From contig NZ_CP180352.1 of assembly GCF_048007105.1 (NCBI RefSeq), positions 2,480,001 through 2,544,000 on the forward strand: a stretch of 64,000 nt of DNA, written 5' to 3'. The notes under the pieces were generated by a model. That model saw only the letters and a list, made by a program, of their open reading frames with translations, ran no database searches and had not been told where the DNA came from. Source of the stretch: Minwuia sp048007105 (lineage in GTDB: Bacteria > Pseudomonadota > Alphaproteobacteria > Minwuiales > Minwuiaceae). The translations under genes and the position numbers were made by a program. Numbering within the stretch: the stretch's first letter is position 1; every line of letters begins with the position of its first letter. Below, piece by piece: positions 7,642 to 16,533 of this stretch.

Positions 7642-9906
7642 ATGGTTGCGGCACCGGATCCGTCGGCGCCGGTCCTGATGGTCGATCTCGGCCGGTCCTG
7701 GAACACGGATGGGCTGGAGCGGAACCGCAGCCGTCCTGCCTTCGCCAAGTCGCCGGCCTACGAAACCATCAAGCGCGAACTGATCCGGTACCTGAACGGG
7801 GAGACCCGTGGCCGGTCCTTCCTCGTCAGCGGCCACCGGGGCGCGGGCAAGACCTCGATGGTCCTCCGCGTGATCGAGGACGTTCAGGACTGGACGCTCA
7901 ACCCCGAACCCGGAGAGAATCCGCCGCCGCAGCGGCCCATTCCGGTGAAGCTGCACGGTCCGACCCTGCTGGAGATGCTGCAGGACGCCCGGTCGCGCAA
8001 GTCGGGCGCGTCAGACGACGGAAACTCGCCCGAAAGCCAGGCGATGGCGCGGATCCTTTCGCAGCTGATGAACCTCGTCTACCGGGAACTGGCCTCGGAA
8101 GCGGTGCGCGGCTACCGCTTCCGGATGGACCGTGTCCGCGGCAAGGTCCGGCAGTATGGCGGCGTCGAGGAGGCCGTGGCGCAGTTCGCGCTCGCCCTCG
8201 ACAACGCGCCGCCGCCGGAGGAGCTTCGCGAATACTGGCGGCGTGCCGATGCGCTGGAGAAGGGGGTCTTCTGGCCGGATGACGGTGACGAGACTGCGCC
8301 GCCGGCCCCCGGCATGGCGAAGCCGGTGCCCCGTTACAACCGCGACAGTTTTCAGGGCAGCAACGAACTGGTGGCGCTGTCCACGGCTGCGCAGGCCTAT
8401 CGCTACATCTCGGGCCAGTACACCCATTCGCTGACGACGAAGGATTCGGCGAGCGACAATGTGACGGTGACGACGACCATGTCGCCCGACGTGAAGGTGA
8501 TCGCCGACAAGGCGCTGGGGGTTGTCACCGGTGGTCTCGTGGGCGGTGCCGTGCTGGCCGGCGGCGGGGGCGGGCCGTGGCTGGCCGCCGCCGCCGGGCT
8601 GGTCACGGCGTTCCTGTCGGCCTGGACCTTCAAGTACACGGCCAGCCGGGACCGCAAGCGCAGCCGGACCGCCGACTACTCCTTCATCAAGGACGCCAAT
8701 GTCGCCACCCTGGACCGGGAGATGCCGGTGGTGATCCAGCGCATCCGCCAGGCCGGGCTGGCGCCGGTCTTCGTGGTCGACGAGCTGGACAAGGTCGACG
8801 ATCTCGAACTCATGATGACCGAGCTGGTGCGGCGCCTGAAGCACATGGTCGCCGACAGGTTCTTCTTCTGCTTCCTGACCGACCGGGACTACTTCGAGCA
8901 GCTGGAACGGCAGGCGCGCGAGCTGCCCTATCCCCGCGAGCACACCTATTTCAGCCAGCGGCTTTTCATCCTCTACCGGCCGGACGATCTCAGGGACTAC
9001 CTCCGCGACGTGCTCTACTTCCCGCCAGGGCCGTCCGATCCGGCCCCGCTGGCGCCGGAGGACGACCTGTCGCCGGCGCGCAGGGACGAATCCTTCCTGC
9101 AGGACAACGAGCGGGTGCTGAAGGAGCTGGTTTCGATCTGGGTCCGCTACCGCGCCAAGCTTCATGTGTTCGATCTGCAGGGGGAACTGGCGCGGGCCTG
9201 CAACGAGGCGGGCGTGGTGCAGCTGTCCGAGGAGGATTTCGGTTCAGACCGCGTTGGACGCCGGGCGCAGATCATGGCGCAGCTCGCCGTGGAGCACCTG
9301 CTGCAGCAGAGCCCGCTGAAGGAACGGATCGACAGCGAACCGTCCTTCGGCCAGTTCGCCTATGACGCGCTCTACTACGCCCTGCGCGCATGGGAGCGGG
9401 GCGAGGAGGTGCTGCAGACGACCGACGTCATGATCGACGACCATCTGGTGACCCGCCTGGATGCGAATACATCGCCGCCACCGCCATCTCCGCCGGTCAG
9501 CGATCCCATGACGGCCGGTTCCCCGGTCGAAACGCCCGAGGATGCCGCCAGGCCGGAAACCATCGGCGAATGCCTGCCGGAGCTCGATGTGGAGATGCTC
9601 CGGGAAGCGGCGCGCGAGGTCCCCGAACTGCTGTCGCAGCCGGACCTCCTCGCCGAGCGGTTGATGGAGGATGGCATCCTCGGCGATCTGCACAGCCACA
9701 TCACGCGTTTCTTCCTGCGCGAGGATCAGGCGCTGATCGAGAAGACCGGCGACGATGTCTGGGCGTGGAAGTGGGACCAGTACAACCGCGCCTTCGGCAA
9801 GCCGGACGAGCGCGCCCAGGAGTTCAAGGCGGACGTCGAGGACCGGCTGGCCCGGCTCCGTGCCCTGTCGGAGCTGGACGAGCTGCTCCGGAGCAACCTG
9901 TCATGA
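7642..9906 (+). CDS. KAP-like P-loop NTPase with membrane insertion
   Basis: Protein of 754 aa. Walker A is GHRGAGKT (residues 64-71) and a Walker B-like acidic motif is APVFVVDELDK (374-384, Asp380-Glu381), followed by a sensor-like strand FFFCFLTDRDYF (407-418). Between the two Walker motifs sits a Gly/Ala-rich hydrophobic stretch (about 291-330). A membrane insertion inside the P-loop domain is the hallmark of KAP NTPases, hence the family call; the rest of the protein (460-754) is charged and unrecognised. Start ATG 7642 (MVAAPDPSAPVLMVDLG) follows the upstream stop by 4 nt. Its stop overlaps the next start (ATGA). Function unknown; KAP proteins are known from membrane scaffolding and from some anti-phage loci. 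Confidence 0.72.
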   Translation: MVAAPDPSAPVLMVDLGRSWNTDGLERNRSRPAFAKSPAYETIKRELIRYLNGETRGRSFLVSGHRGAGKTSMVLRVIEDVQDWTLNPEPGENPPPQRPIPVKLHGPTLLEMLQDARSRKSGASDDGNSPESQAMARILSQLMNLVYRELASEAVRGYRFRMDRVRGKVRQYGGVEEAVAQFALALDNAPPPEELREYWRRADALEKGVFWPDDGDETAPPAPGMAKPVPRYNRDSFQGSNELVALSTAAQAYRYISGQYTHSLTTKDSASDNVTVTTTMSPDVKVIADKALGVVTGGLVGGAVLAGGGGGPWLAAAAGLVTAFLSAWTFKYTASRDRKRSRTADYSFIKDANVATLDREMPVVIQRIRQAGLAPVFVVDELDKVDDLELMMTELVRRLKHMVADRFFFCFLTDRDYFEQLERQARELPYPREHTYFSQRLFILYRPDDLRDYLRDVLYFPPGPSDPAPLAPEDDLSPARRDESFLQDNERVLKELVSIWVRYRAKLHVFDLQGELARACNEAGVVQLSEEDFGSDRVGRRAQIMAQLAVEHLLQQSPLKERIDSEPSFGQFAYDALYYALRAWERGEEVLQTTDVMIDDHLVTRLDANTSPPPPSPPVSDPMTAGSPVETPEDAARPETIGECLPELDVEMLREAAREVPELLSQPDLLAERLMEDGILGDLHSHITRFFLREDQALIEKTGDDVWAWKWDQYNRAFGKPDERAQEFKADVEDRLARLRALSELDELLRSNLS

Positions 9907-11267
9907 ACCTGGACGACTACGGACTGGCGCTCCTCGACGATGTTCTGATCCTGCGGCGCGGATCGACCTGGAAATCGGTGCGCGACTTCGAAAGCCGGCT
10001 GATGCACGCGGCCCAGGATCCGGAGGATGTGGACCAGAACGAGATCCGCACCCTGCTGAGCTCCATCGACGAATATGAGGGCGACCTGCTGCGCAACGCG
10101 CCGATGGCGCTGATGGTCTGGGGCATCGCGCTGGAGTGCCGGCGCGTGCACGGCTTCGCCGCGCCGTTGAGCGACTACATCCTGACGATTCTGGAGTGTC
10201 TGGAACTGCGCGAGATGCCGGTCCCGGAAGCGACGGCGCGGGTCCGCGGCATGCTCGAGGCGGAGGGCGGCTGGGCCGAGGCGCTGATCCTGCCGGACGA
10301 GGTGACGGTCGATGACCTCAAGACGGCGACCGAACGCCTCCGCGATGCCTCGATGTCGGGATCGGACCGGGACCTCGGTCAGTGGGCCGAAGTCTTCTGG
10401 TCGGAGTGGGAGGAGCGCATCCGGGAGGAGACGGACGGGCGGCGGGGAGAGTACCCGGTGGGCTTCGCCGAGCTTGTCGTGCTCACCTGCGGCGAAGGCG
10501 GGATAGAATTCGTCGTCGAGGGGCTGCGGCAGCGGACGATCAGGGGGCTGGTCGCAGTTCAACGCATCGGCAACCGCTCTGCGGAAAGCTTTGCGCTGTC
10601 GCAACTGGTGCCGCCAGCCTGGCCTGTGGTCTGGGCGGAAGTCGAACTCGGCTATGGCGGGTTTCTTCGCGAACTGGGCCTCGGAGACATGGCGACCCAG
10701 ATGCAGGCGCTGGATACCGTCAATTTCCACTACGGCTTCGTGAACAACGGCGTCGATGAGTGGGTGGTCGAGCGGGTCAGGAACGCGCCCGACGCGACGA
10801 ACTCCGTGACGATCATGTTCCCGAACGATGTGTGGCGCTATGAGGGGATTGCGCCCTACCGCAGGGGCATGACTGGCGTCGCCGTCGACGCCGCGTATCG
10901 GGTCGAACCGAACCATATCCGCGACAAGTACGATAGCGCACAGGTCGAGCATCGTGATCGGCTGGAACACCTCGTGTCGCTGATCTTCCAGGACGCCCAT
11001 GACGAGTTTGGCGACACATACCTTGCCGATCCCAATGACCGTGCTTTCGCCGTCATGCTGGCCGATAACCCCTCGGCGCTGTTGCTGGCGACCAACCCCA
11101 TCATCCGCGTGCCCCAGACGTTCGAGGACGCCGTTTCGCAGGGCCAGCGTGCCATCTGGGCCTGGCGCAAGGAGCGGAACATCGTGCTCGACGGCGACGA
11201 CTCCAGCCCCGACGGTTCCGGGCCATCGGCGCAGATGCGAAAGACCTCGCCGCGGCGGAAGAAGTAG
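9903..11267 (+). CDS. Uncharacterised protein, third gene of the NTPase cassette
   Basis: Protein of 454 aa starting MNLDDYGLALLDDVLILRRG. I recognise no domain. It is soluble-looking and acidic, rich in Trp and Val in the middle (WPVVWAEVELGYGG), with a helical C-terminal third and a basic tail ending SPRRKK. Its ATG overlaps the NTPase stop by 4 nt (ATGA), so translation is coupled. It ends 5 nt before the stop of convergent uppP. Because it appears only as partner of the NTPase here, it may be the substrate-recognition or effector part; this is inference. Confidence 0.75.
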   Translation: MNLDDYGLALLDDVLILRRGSTWKSVRDFESRLMHAAQDPEDVDQNEIRTLLSSIDEYEGDLLRNAPMALMVWGIALECRRVHGFAAPLSDYILTILECLELREMPVPEATARVRGMLEAEGGWAEALILPDEVTVDDLKTATERLRDASMSGSDRDLGQWAEVFWSEWEERIREETDGRRGEYPVGFAELVVLTCGEGGIEFVVEGLRQRTIRGLVAVQRIGNRSAESFALSQLVPPAWPVVWAEVELGYGGFLRELGLGDMATQMQALDTVNFHYGFVNNGVDEWVVERVRNAPDATNSVTIMFPNDVWRYEGIAPYRRGMTGVAVDAAYRVEPNHIRDKYDSAQVEHRDRLEHLVSLIFQDAHDEFGDTYLADPNDRAFAVMLADNPSALLLATNPIIRVPQTFEDAVSQGQRAIWAWRKERNIVLDGDDSSPDGSGPSAQMRKTSPRRKK

Positions 11268-11272
11268 CCCGC

Positions 11273-12079
11273 TCAGACCCCGCCGTAGGCAACGCTGAGC
11301 AGGATGGCGCCAAGGGCCAGGCGGTAGAGGACGAAGGGGCCGTAACCCGCGCGCCGGAGCCAGGCCATCATCAGCGCGATGGCGGGCAGGGCGGTCAGGA
11401 AGGCGACGCCCATCGCGACCAGCACCTCCAGCCCGAAGGTCAGATCGCCGGCCTGCCAGATCTTCACCAGGCTGTAGCCGCCGGCGGCCAGGATCGCCGG
11501 GATCGACATCAGCAGCGAGAACCGCGCCGCCTCGGCCCGCTCGAAGCCGAGCATGCGGCCCGCGGTCATGGTCATGCCGGCGCGGCTGGCGCCGGGAATC
11601 AGGGCGATGATCTGGAAGATGCCGATCATCAGCGCGCTGGCCGCGGTCATGTGTTCGACGCGGCGCAGGGTCATGCCGAACCGGTCGGCCAGCCAGAGCA
11701 GGATGCCGAAGACGATGGTCGCCCATGCCACCATCTCGATCGAGCGGAACATCTCCGTCCGGTCCAGCACGGCAAGCGCGCCGCCGGCGGCGACCAGCGG
11801 CACCGATGAGATCGCAAGGTAGAGCAGCAGCCGGCCGCCCGCGCTGTCGCGGAACACCAGTGCCTGGCCGAGACCGCCCAGCATCCGTCCGATATCCCGC
11901 CAGCAATAGAGCAGCACGGCCAGCAGCGTGCCGACATGCACGGACGCGTCGACCAGCACACCCTGATCCGGCCAGCCCAGCAGGTTGGACGTCAGGAACA
12001 GGTGGCCCGATGAACTGATCGGCAGAAACTCGGTCACGCCCTGGACGACGGCGATCACGATCAACTGGAAGAGCGTCAA
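11273..12079 (-). CDS. uppP: Undecaprenyl-diphosphate phosphatase (BacA/UppP)
   Basis: Inner-membrane enzyme of 268 aa that dephosphorylates undecaprenyl diphosphate to recycle the lipid carrier for peptidoglycan and O-antigen. The N-terminal signature QGVTEFLPISSSGHLFL carries the catalytic Glu, Ser and His. The second conserved motif is PGASRAGMTMTAG, with the expected Arg. Eight or so membrane segments fit the family, as does the length. It stands alone, convergent with the NTPase cassette and divergent from the GST gene. Confidence 0.96.
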   Translation of the reverse strand: MTLFQLIVIAVVQGVTEFLPISSSGHLFLTSNLLGWPDQGVLVDASVHVGTLLAVLLYCWRDIGRMLGGLGQALVFRDSAGGRLLLYLAISSVPLVAAGGALAVLDRTEMFRSIEMVAWATIVFGILLWLADRFGMTLRRVEHMTAASALMIGIFQIIALIPGASRAGMTMTAGRMLGFERAEAARFSLLMSIPAILAAGGYSLVKIWQAGDLTFGLEVLVAMGVAFLTALPAIALMMAWLRRAGYGPFVLYRLALGAILLSVAYGGV

Positions 12080-12181
12080 GGCTGTCGAATCCCCTCGATT
12101 GCCAGCACGACTGGGAAAATGTCATATCAGAGCGGTTTAGAAACCCGAAACTCTTTGGCCGAACGGGGACCGACACGGGCG

Positions 12182-12853
12182 ATGGCGACGCTCTATCACT
12201 ACTGGCTGTCCCAGGGCAGCCGGTTTGTCCGGCTCCTGCTGGCCGAGCGCGAGATCACCTTCGATCTCGTGCTCGAGAAGCCGTGGGAGCGGCGTCCGGG
12301 TTTCCTCAAGCTCTGCCCGTCCGGCTGGCCGCCGGTTCTGGTGCTCGGCGGCGGCGTGCCGGCACTGTCCGACGCGCGCGCCATCGGCGAATACATCGAG
12401 GAGACACACGGTCAGGGGACGCTGCTGGGCGATCACCCGATCATCCGCGCCGAGGTTCGCCGGTTGCTGGGCTGGTTCGACACTCGCTTCGCCGCCGAGG
12501 TTTCCGACCTGCTGCTCTACGAGAAGGTCTACCGAAACGAGATGGGCGGCGGCCCGCCGGACCCGGCGACGATCCGGGCGGCGCGGCGCAATATCCGCTT
12601 CCACATGGAGCATCTGAGCCAGATGGCGGACCAGCGGCGCTGGCTGGCCGGGGACGTGATGTCGCTGGCCGATCTGATGGCCGCCGCGCATCTGTCGTCC
12701 GTTGACTATCTGAACGAGGCGCCGTGGGAGGACTATCCCGCGGCGAAGGACTGGTACAGCCGCGTGAAGTCCCGTCCCGCCTTCCGGCCGATCCTGGCCG
12801 ACCGGGTCTCGGGCTTCGCGCCGCCGAAGCATTATGACGATCTCGACTTCTGA
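12182..12853 (+). CDS. Glutathione S-transferase family protein
   Basis: Protein of 223 aa with the thioredoxin-like N-terminal domain (MATLYHYWLSQGSRFVRLLLAEREI, residues 1-80, with SDARAIGEYIEE as glutathione-binding SxAIxxYIE motif) and the helical C-terminal domain (residues 90-215, WLAGDVMSLADLMAAAHLSSVDYL). Start ATG 12182 is chosen because the fold begins there; upstream codons do not fit. It overlaps queG by 20 nt. GST-queG pairs of this kind are frequent in alphaproteobacteria, but the GST substrate is unknown. Confidence 0.9.
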   Translation: MATLYHYWLSQGSRFVRLLLAEREITFDLVLEKPWERRPGFLKLCPSGWPPVLVLGGGVPALSDARAIGEYIEETHGQGTLLGDHPIIRAEVRRLLGWFDTRFAAEVSDLLLYEKVYRNEMGGGPPDPATIRAARRNIRFHMEHLSQMADQRRWLAGDVMSLADLMAAAHLSSVDYLNEAPWEDYPAAKDWYSRVKSRPAFRPILADRVSGFAPPKHYDDLDF

Positions 12854-13988
12854 TCCGCACGCCATTGCAGCGGCGCTCAGGCGCCGCGCCGGAGAGGAAG
12901 GGTTCTCGGCTGTCGGCATCACCCGGCCCGACGCGATTCCCGAGGCCGCCGATCGCCTGAAGACATTCGTCGAGGCCGGCCGGCACGGCGACATGCACTG
13001 GCTGGAGGAGCGGATGGGCTGGCGCGGCGATCCTGCCGCGCTCTGGCCGGCCGCGCGGTCCGTGATCATGCTGACGACAAGCTACGCGCCTTCGCACGAT
13101 CCGCTGAGCCTGCTCGAACGGCCGGACCGCGGCGCGGTCTCGGCCTATGCCGCCCGGCGCGACTACCACGACGTGGTCAAGAAACGTCTCAAGTCGCTCG
13201 GGCGCTGGCTGGTCGCGGAACATGACTGTGAAATCAAGGTGTTCGTGGACACCGCTCCCGTGATGGAGAAGCCGCTGGCGGCCGCGGCGGGCGTTGGCTG
13301 GCAAGGCAAGCATACGAACATGGTGAGCCGCAGCGATGGATCCTGGACCTATCTCGGCGCCATCTTCACGACGCTGGACCTGCCTGCCGATGAGCCTGGA
13401 GCCGACCGTTGCGGCAGTTGCCGCCGATGCCAGGACATCTGCCCGACCGACGCCTTTCCGGCGCCCTATCAGCTCGATGCGACGCGCTGCATCGCCTATC
13501 TGACGGTCGAGCATCAGGGACCGATCCCGGTCGAGTTCCGCGCGGCCATGGGCAACCGGATCTTCGGTTGCGACGACTGCCTCGCGGTCTGTCCCTGGAA
13601 CAAGTTCGCCGAGGCCAGCCGTGATCAGCGTCTGGCCGTGCGCGAAGGTCTGCTCGACCCGCCGCTTGAGGAACTGCTTGAACTCGACGATGCCGGGTTC
13701 CGGACCCTGTTCGCCCAGACTCCGGTGAAGCGGCTGGGCCTCGCCCGGTTTCTAAGGAACGTGCTGATTGCAGCAGGAAATTCAAATGAAATCAAATTAT
13801 TGAGATCAGTTTCTGAGAAACTGGATGATTCAGCGCCGCTCGTGCGCGGCGCCGCGGTCTGGGCCCTGGGGCGGCTCGCAGATGCCGGCCGCTTCGCGGT
13901 CGAACGTGACGCACGGTTGCCTGACGAAACCGACGAGGACGTGCGCAGGGAGTGGGGCCGCTTCGAGCCGCTTTCCGGATCAGACTGA
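12834..13988 (+). CDS. queG: Epoxyqueuosine reductase
   Basis: Cobalamin and iron-sulfur enzyme of 384 aa that reduces epoxyqueuosine to queuosine in tRNA, the last step of Q modification in the cytosol. It has the QueG N-terminal domain (FSAVGITRPDAIPEAADRL), the catalytic-Asp motif FVDTAPVMEKPLA, and two 4Fe-4S clusters: CGSCRRCQDICPTDAF and CDDCLAVCPWNKFA. A HEAT-like C-terminal tail (about 300-375) includes a short AT-richer stretch at 13775-13815. It overlaps the end of the GST gene. Confidence 0.95.
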   Translation: MTISTSDPHAIAAALRRRAGEEGFSAVGITRPDAIPEAADRLKTFVEAGRHGDMHWLEERMGWRGDPAALWPAARSVIMLTTSYAPSHDPLSLLERPDRGAVSAYAARRDYHDVVKKRLKSLGRWLVAEHDCEIKVFVDTAPVMEKPLAAAAGVGWQGKHTNMVSRSDGSWTYLGAIFTTLDLPADEPGADRCGSCRRCQDICPTDAFPAPYQLDATRCIAYLTVEHQGPIPVEFRAAMGNRIFGCDDCLAVCPWNKFAEASRDQRLAVREGLLDPPLEELLELDDAGFRTLFAQTPVKRLGLARFLRNVLIAAGNSNEIKLLRSVSEKLDDSAPLVRGAAVWALGRLADAGRFAVERDARLPDETDEDVRREWGRFEPLSGSD

Positions 13989-14009
13989 CCGGCAGCCTCG
14001 AACCTGTCA

Positions 14010-14106
14010 GTCATGCCCGCCTTGCGCGGGCATCCGGTCGAACCATGAGACAGGCGGCGAAGCCGCTCCGGACCCCCGAGTGGCCCGCCGGGCCATCGGG
14101 GATGAC
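14010..14106. repeat. Dispersed intergenic repeat, copy 2
   Basis: Two hairpins: GCCCGC-CTTGC-GCGGGC at the left, and a longer one built from CCCCGAGTGGCCCG and its near complement at the right. The centre (14052-14075) is nearly identical to copy 1 at 3691-3714. It sits between the convergent queG and Rieske genes, where a bidirectional transcript end is expected. Confidence 0.6.
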
Positions 14107-14150
14107 CAATTGGTCATGTGATGCGGTGCGAGTCCTGCCCGAACCGGCGT

Positions 14151-15287
14151 TCAGGCCTGCAGCGCGGCTTCCATCGTGGTGCAGTAGTGGATCAGTGCCG
14201 GCTCGTTGCGGCCGTAGACGACCGAGTCCTGCATCGCCGCGTTGTGCCCGGCCTGGATTCCCTCGCTGGTCGGGAAGTCCTCCTGGTCAACGGTGCGGAT
14301 GGCGAGATCGATGTTCTTGTCGTAATAGGCCTTCGCCTTGTCGGTCTCGACCCTTTCCGGCGTGTAGACCGAGACCTCGATCCGGGCCCTGGCCGGGTCC
14401 GCCGTCGGGATAGGAGCGCCACATCTCCACATGACCCGCCTGCATGACCAGGGTCACGTGCGGGAAGAAGGTGTAGACGATTGCCGTCTCCGGGATCAGG
14501 TCCCACTGGGACTCGGCCGGTCCTTCAGTTCCAGGATGCGCTTGCGCGGCACGATCAGGCGCGAGTTGCGCCCGAAGGCGTCGAACGGCATCAGGTTGGG
14601 GAAGAAGATCGGCGCCACCGTGTTCCGGTGCAGCGTCTCGAAGTGGTAGGCCTCCATGAAGGTCTCGGGGCTCAGCTTCCAGTTCATTTCCCGGCGGATA
14701 GTAGCGTGCCGGTAGGGATGGAAGCTCTCGAAGCCGTAATCCTCGATGTCGCGCTGCAGGCCGCCCATGGCCTCGTCGATATCCACTGGTTCGCCTTCGG
14801 GCTGGACGAAGATGAGGCCGTATTTCTCGACGGCGTGCAATTCCTTCAGGCCGTGGCCGGCCTTGTCGACCGCATCGAAATCCTTGCCCGACGGGACGCC
14901 CTTCAGCGCGCCGTCGAGGCCGTAGGTCCAGGCGTGATAGGGGCAGACGAGGCGGTTGGCATGACCGCAGCCCTCGACCAGCCGCGCGCCGCGGTGGCGG
15001 CAGATATTGGCGAAGGCGCGGACCCTGCCGTCCCGGTCGCGGGTCAGCAGGAGCGGGATGCCGGCAAGATCCTCGGTGGCGTAGTCGCCGGGCTTGCCGA
15101 CCAGTCCACTGAGGCCGACCAGCAGCGGCCACTTGCGGAAGATCGTTTCCTGTTCGCGGCGGAAGCGGTCGGGGCAGGTGTAGACGCTCACCGGATTGCG
15201 GTGGTTCGCCTCGGCATAGGTGGTGGTGCCGTCCTCGACATGCGCGATGACCCGCCGGACCATCGCCACCTGATCTTCATGCTTCAT
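14151..15287 (-). pseudogene. Rieske aromatic-ring hydroxylating oxygenase alpha subunit, two frame breaks
   Basis: Non-haem iron oxygenase component. From ATG 15287 the frame gives residues with the Rieske 2Fe-2S ligands C96-x-H98 and C115-x2-H118 and the iron-site segment TFMEAYHFETLH. It then breaks near 14513-14521 after LELKDRP, continues in another frame (ESQWDLIPETAIVYTFFPH...MWRSYPDG), and returns to the first frame near 14398-14408 (ARIEVSVYTPERVETDKA...) to the stop at 14151. The mended protein (about 378 aa) aligns end to end with the next gene upstream, 6 nt away. Two compensating one-base changes within about 120 nt could be real or sequence error. No beta subunit or reductase lies nearby. 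Confidence 0.75.
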
Positions 15288-15293
15288 GGTGCG

Positions 15294-16454
15294 TCAGACG
15301 GTTTCGGACAGTCCGAGGTGGCGGCGGACGGCGCCATGGAAATGCGCCAGCGTGGGCTCGTTCTTGCCGTAGTAGACATAGTCCTGCATGCCGGAATCGA
15401 CGTTTTCCTGGATCAGCGCGCCGAGCGGGAAGTCCTCGCTCTCGACCGTGCGTGTGGCCAGGGTGAAGTTCTTGCGCCAGAACTTCTCCGCCTTCTCCGT
15501 CGTCGGCTTCTCGGGCACGCACATCGACAGTTCGATGACCGCCTCGCCGGGATTCTCGCTCGACGGGCTGACGCGCCACATCTCGGCCTGCACCGACCCC
15601 TGGATGATCAGGGCGGCCGCCGGGAACAGCCCGTAGACGAAGCCGATATGCGGCAGGATCTGGGCCTCTTCCTCGGGCACGCCCTTCAGTTCCGGCAGGG
15701 TCTTGCGGGCGATGACCATGCGGTGGTGGTCGCCATAGCCGTCGAAGGTGGTCAGGTTGGACTGGATGATCGGGTCGATCGTGTTCTTGTGCAGGGTGGA
15801 GATGTGATAGGTCTCCATGAAGGTATCCAGCACGAACTTCCAGTTCATCGGACGCACCATCCGGACGCTGTCGAAAAAGTGGTAGTTCTCGAACCCCCAC
15901 TCGTCGATCTCGTCCTCCAGGGTGCCCAGCGGATTGCCCTCGAACGTCGCATCAGGATTGATCGGTCCGACCCAGATCAGCCCCTGGGATTCATGCACCG
16001 GGATCTCGCGCAGGCCGTGCGTCTCCTTGTCGACGCTGTCGAAGCTGCGGGCGTCCGGGATGGCCTTCAGGCGGCCGTCCAGATTGTAGGTCCAGGCGTG
16101 ATAGGGGCAGGTGAACATCTTCAAGCCGCAACCTTCGCCCTCGACAAGCCGCGCGCCGCGATGGCGGCAGATATTGGCGAAGCAGCGGGCGACGCCGTCC
16201 TTGCCGCGGACCAGCACCAGCGGCACGCCGTCGATGGTGTCGGTGACGTAGTCGCCGGGATTCCTGATCCGCGGGGTCATGGCCATCACCACCGGCATGT
16301 CGCGGAAGAAGGTCTGCCGCTCGCGACGATGCCGTTCGGCGTCGGTGTAGCAGGACATCTCGTTGCGGAAGGTCCGCTCGGTGGTCGCCGTCGAACCTTC
16401 GTCCATGTGCCGGATCAGCCGGCGCATGAGGTCGAGTTGCTTGTCGCGGCGCAT
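15294..16454 (-). CDS. Rieske aromatic-ring hydroxylating oxygenase alpha subunit
   Basis: Intact oxygenase subunit of 386 aa. Rieske ligands are C96-x-H98 and C116-x2-H119 (CRHRG...CPYHAW); the mononuclear iron site is WKFVLDTFMETYHISTLH with His217 and His222. It should insert oxygen into an aromatic or N-methyl substrate using electrons from a reductase encoded elsewhere. GGGGAGG precedes ATG 16454. It is the first gene of a pair with its frameshifted paralogue, and a near-perfect palindrome lies 23-40 nt upstream, suggesting repressor control. Substrate unknown; two alpha subunits without beta subunit recall demethylase-type systems. Confidence 0.88.
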   Translation of the reverse strand: MRRDKQLDLMRRLIRHMDEGSTATTERTFRNEMSCYTDAERHRRERQTFFRDMPVVMAMTPRIRNPGDYVTDTIDGVPLVLVRGKDGVARCFANICRHRGARLVEGEGCGLKMFTCPYHAWTYNLDGRLKAIPDARSFDSVDKETHGLREIPVHESQGLIWVGPINPDATFEGNPLGTLEDEIDEWGFENYHFFDSVRMVRPMNWKFVLDTFMETYHISTLHKNTIDPIIQSNLTTFDGYGDHHRMVIARKTLPELKGVPEEEAQILPHIGFVYGLFPAAALIIQGSVQAEMWRVSPSSENPGEAVIELSMCVPEKPTTEKAEKFWRKNFTLATRTVESEDFPLGALIQENVDSGMQDYVYYGKNEPTLAHFHGAVRRHLGLSETV

Positions 16455-16476
16455 GTCAGGCCTCCCCAGACCAAAT

Positions 16477-16494
16477 TAGTACACTAGCGTACTA
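16477..16494. promoter_or_regulatory. Palindromic operator upstream of the Rieske pair
   Basis: TAGTACACTAGCGTACTA is an 18-bp palindrome with a single mismatched pair, 23 nt before the ATG of the intact Rieske gene and in an otherwise AT-richer patch. Size and position suit a TetR-type dimer repressing the operon. No TetR gene is in the window; the nearest regulator is the AraC protein at 16985-17860. Confidence 0.5.
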
Positions 16495-16533
16495 TTTCCG
16501 GGGGCGGCGTGAATGTCAAGGTTGCAGACCCGG

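Noticed and set aside
14481..16487. Open frame of 668 codons on the + strand
   Set aside because: Antisense of the two Rieske genes, which have clear motifs. Its internal repetition only mirrors the paralogy of those genes.
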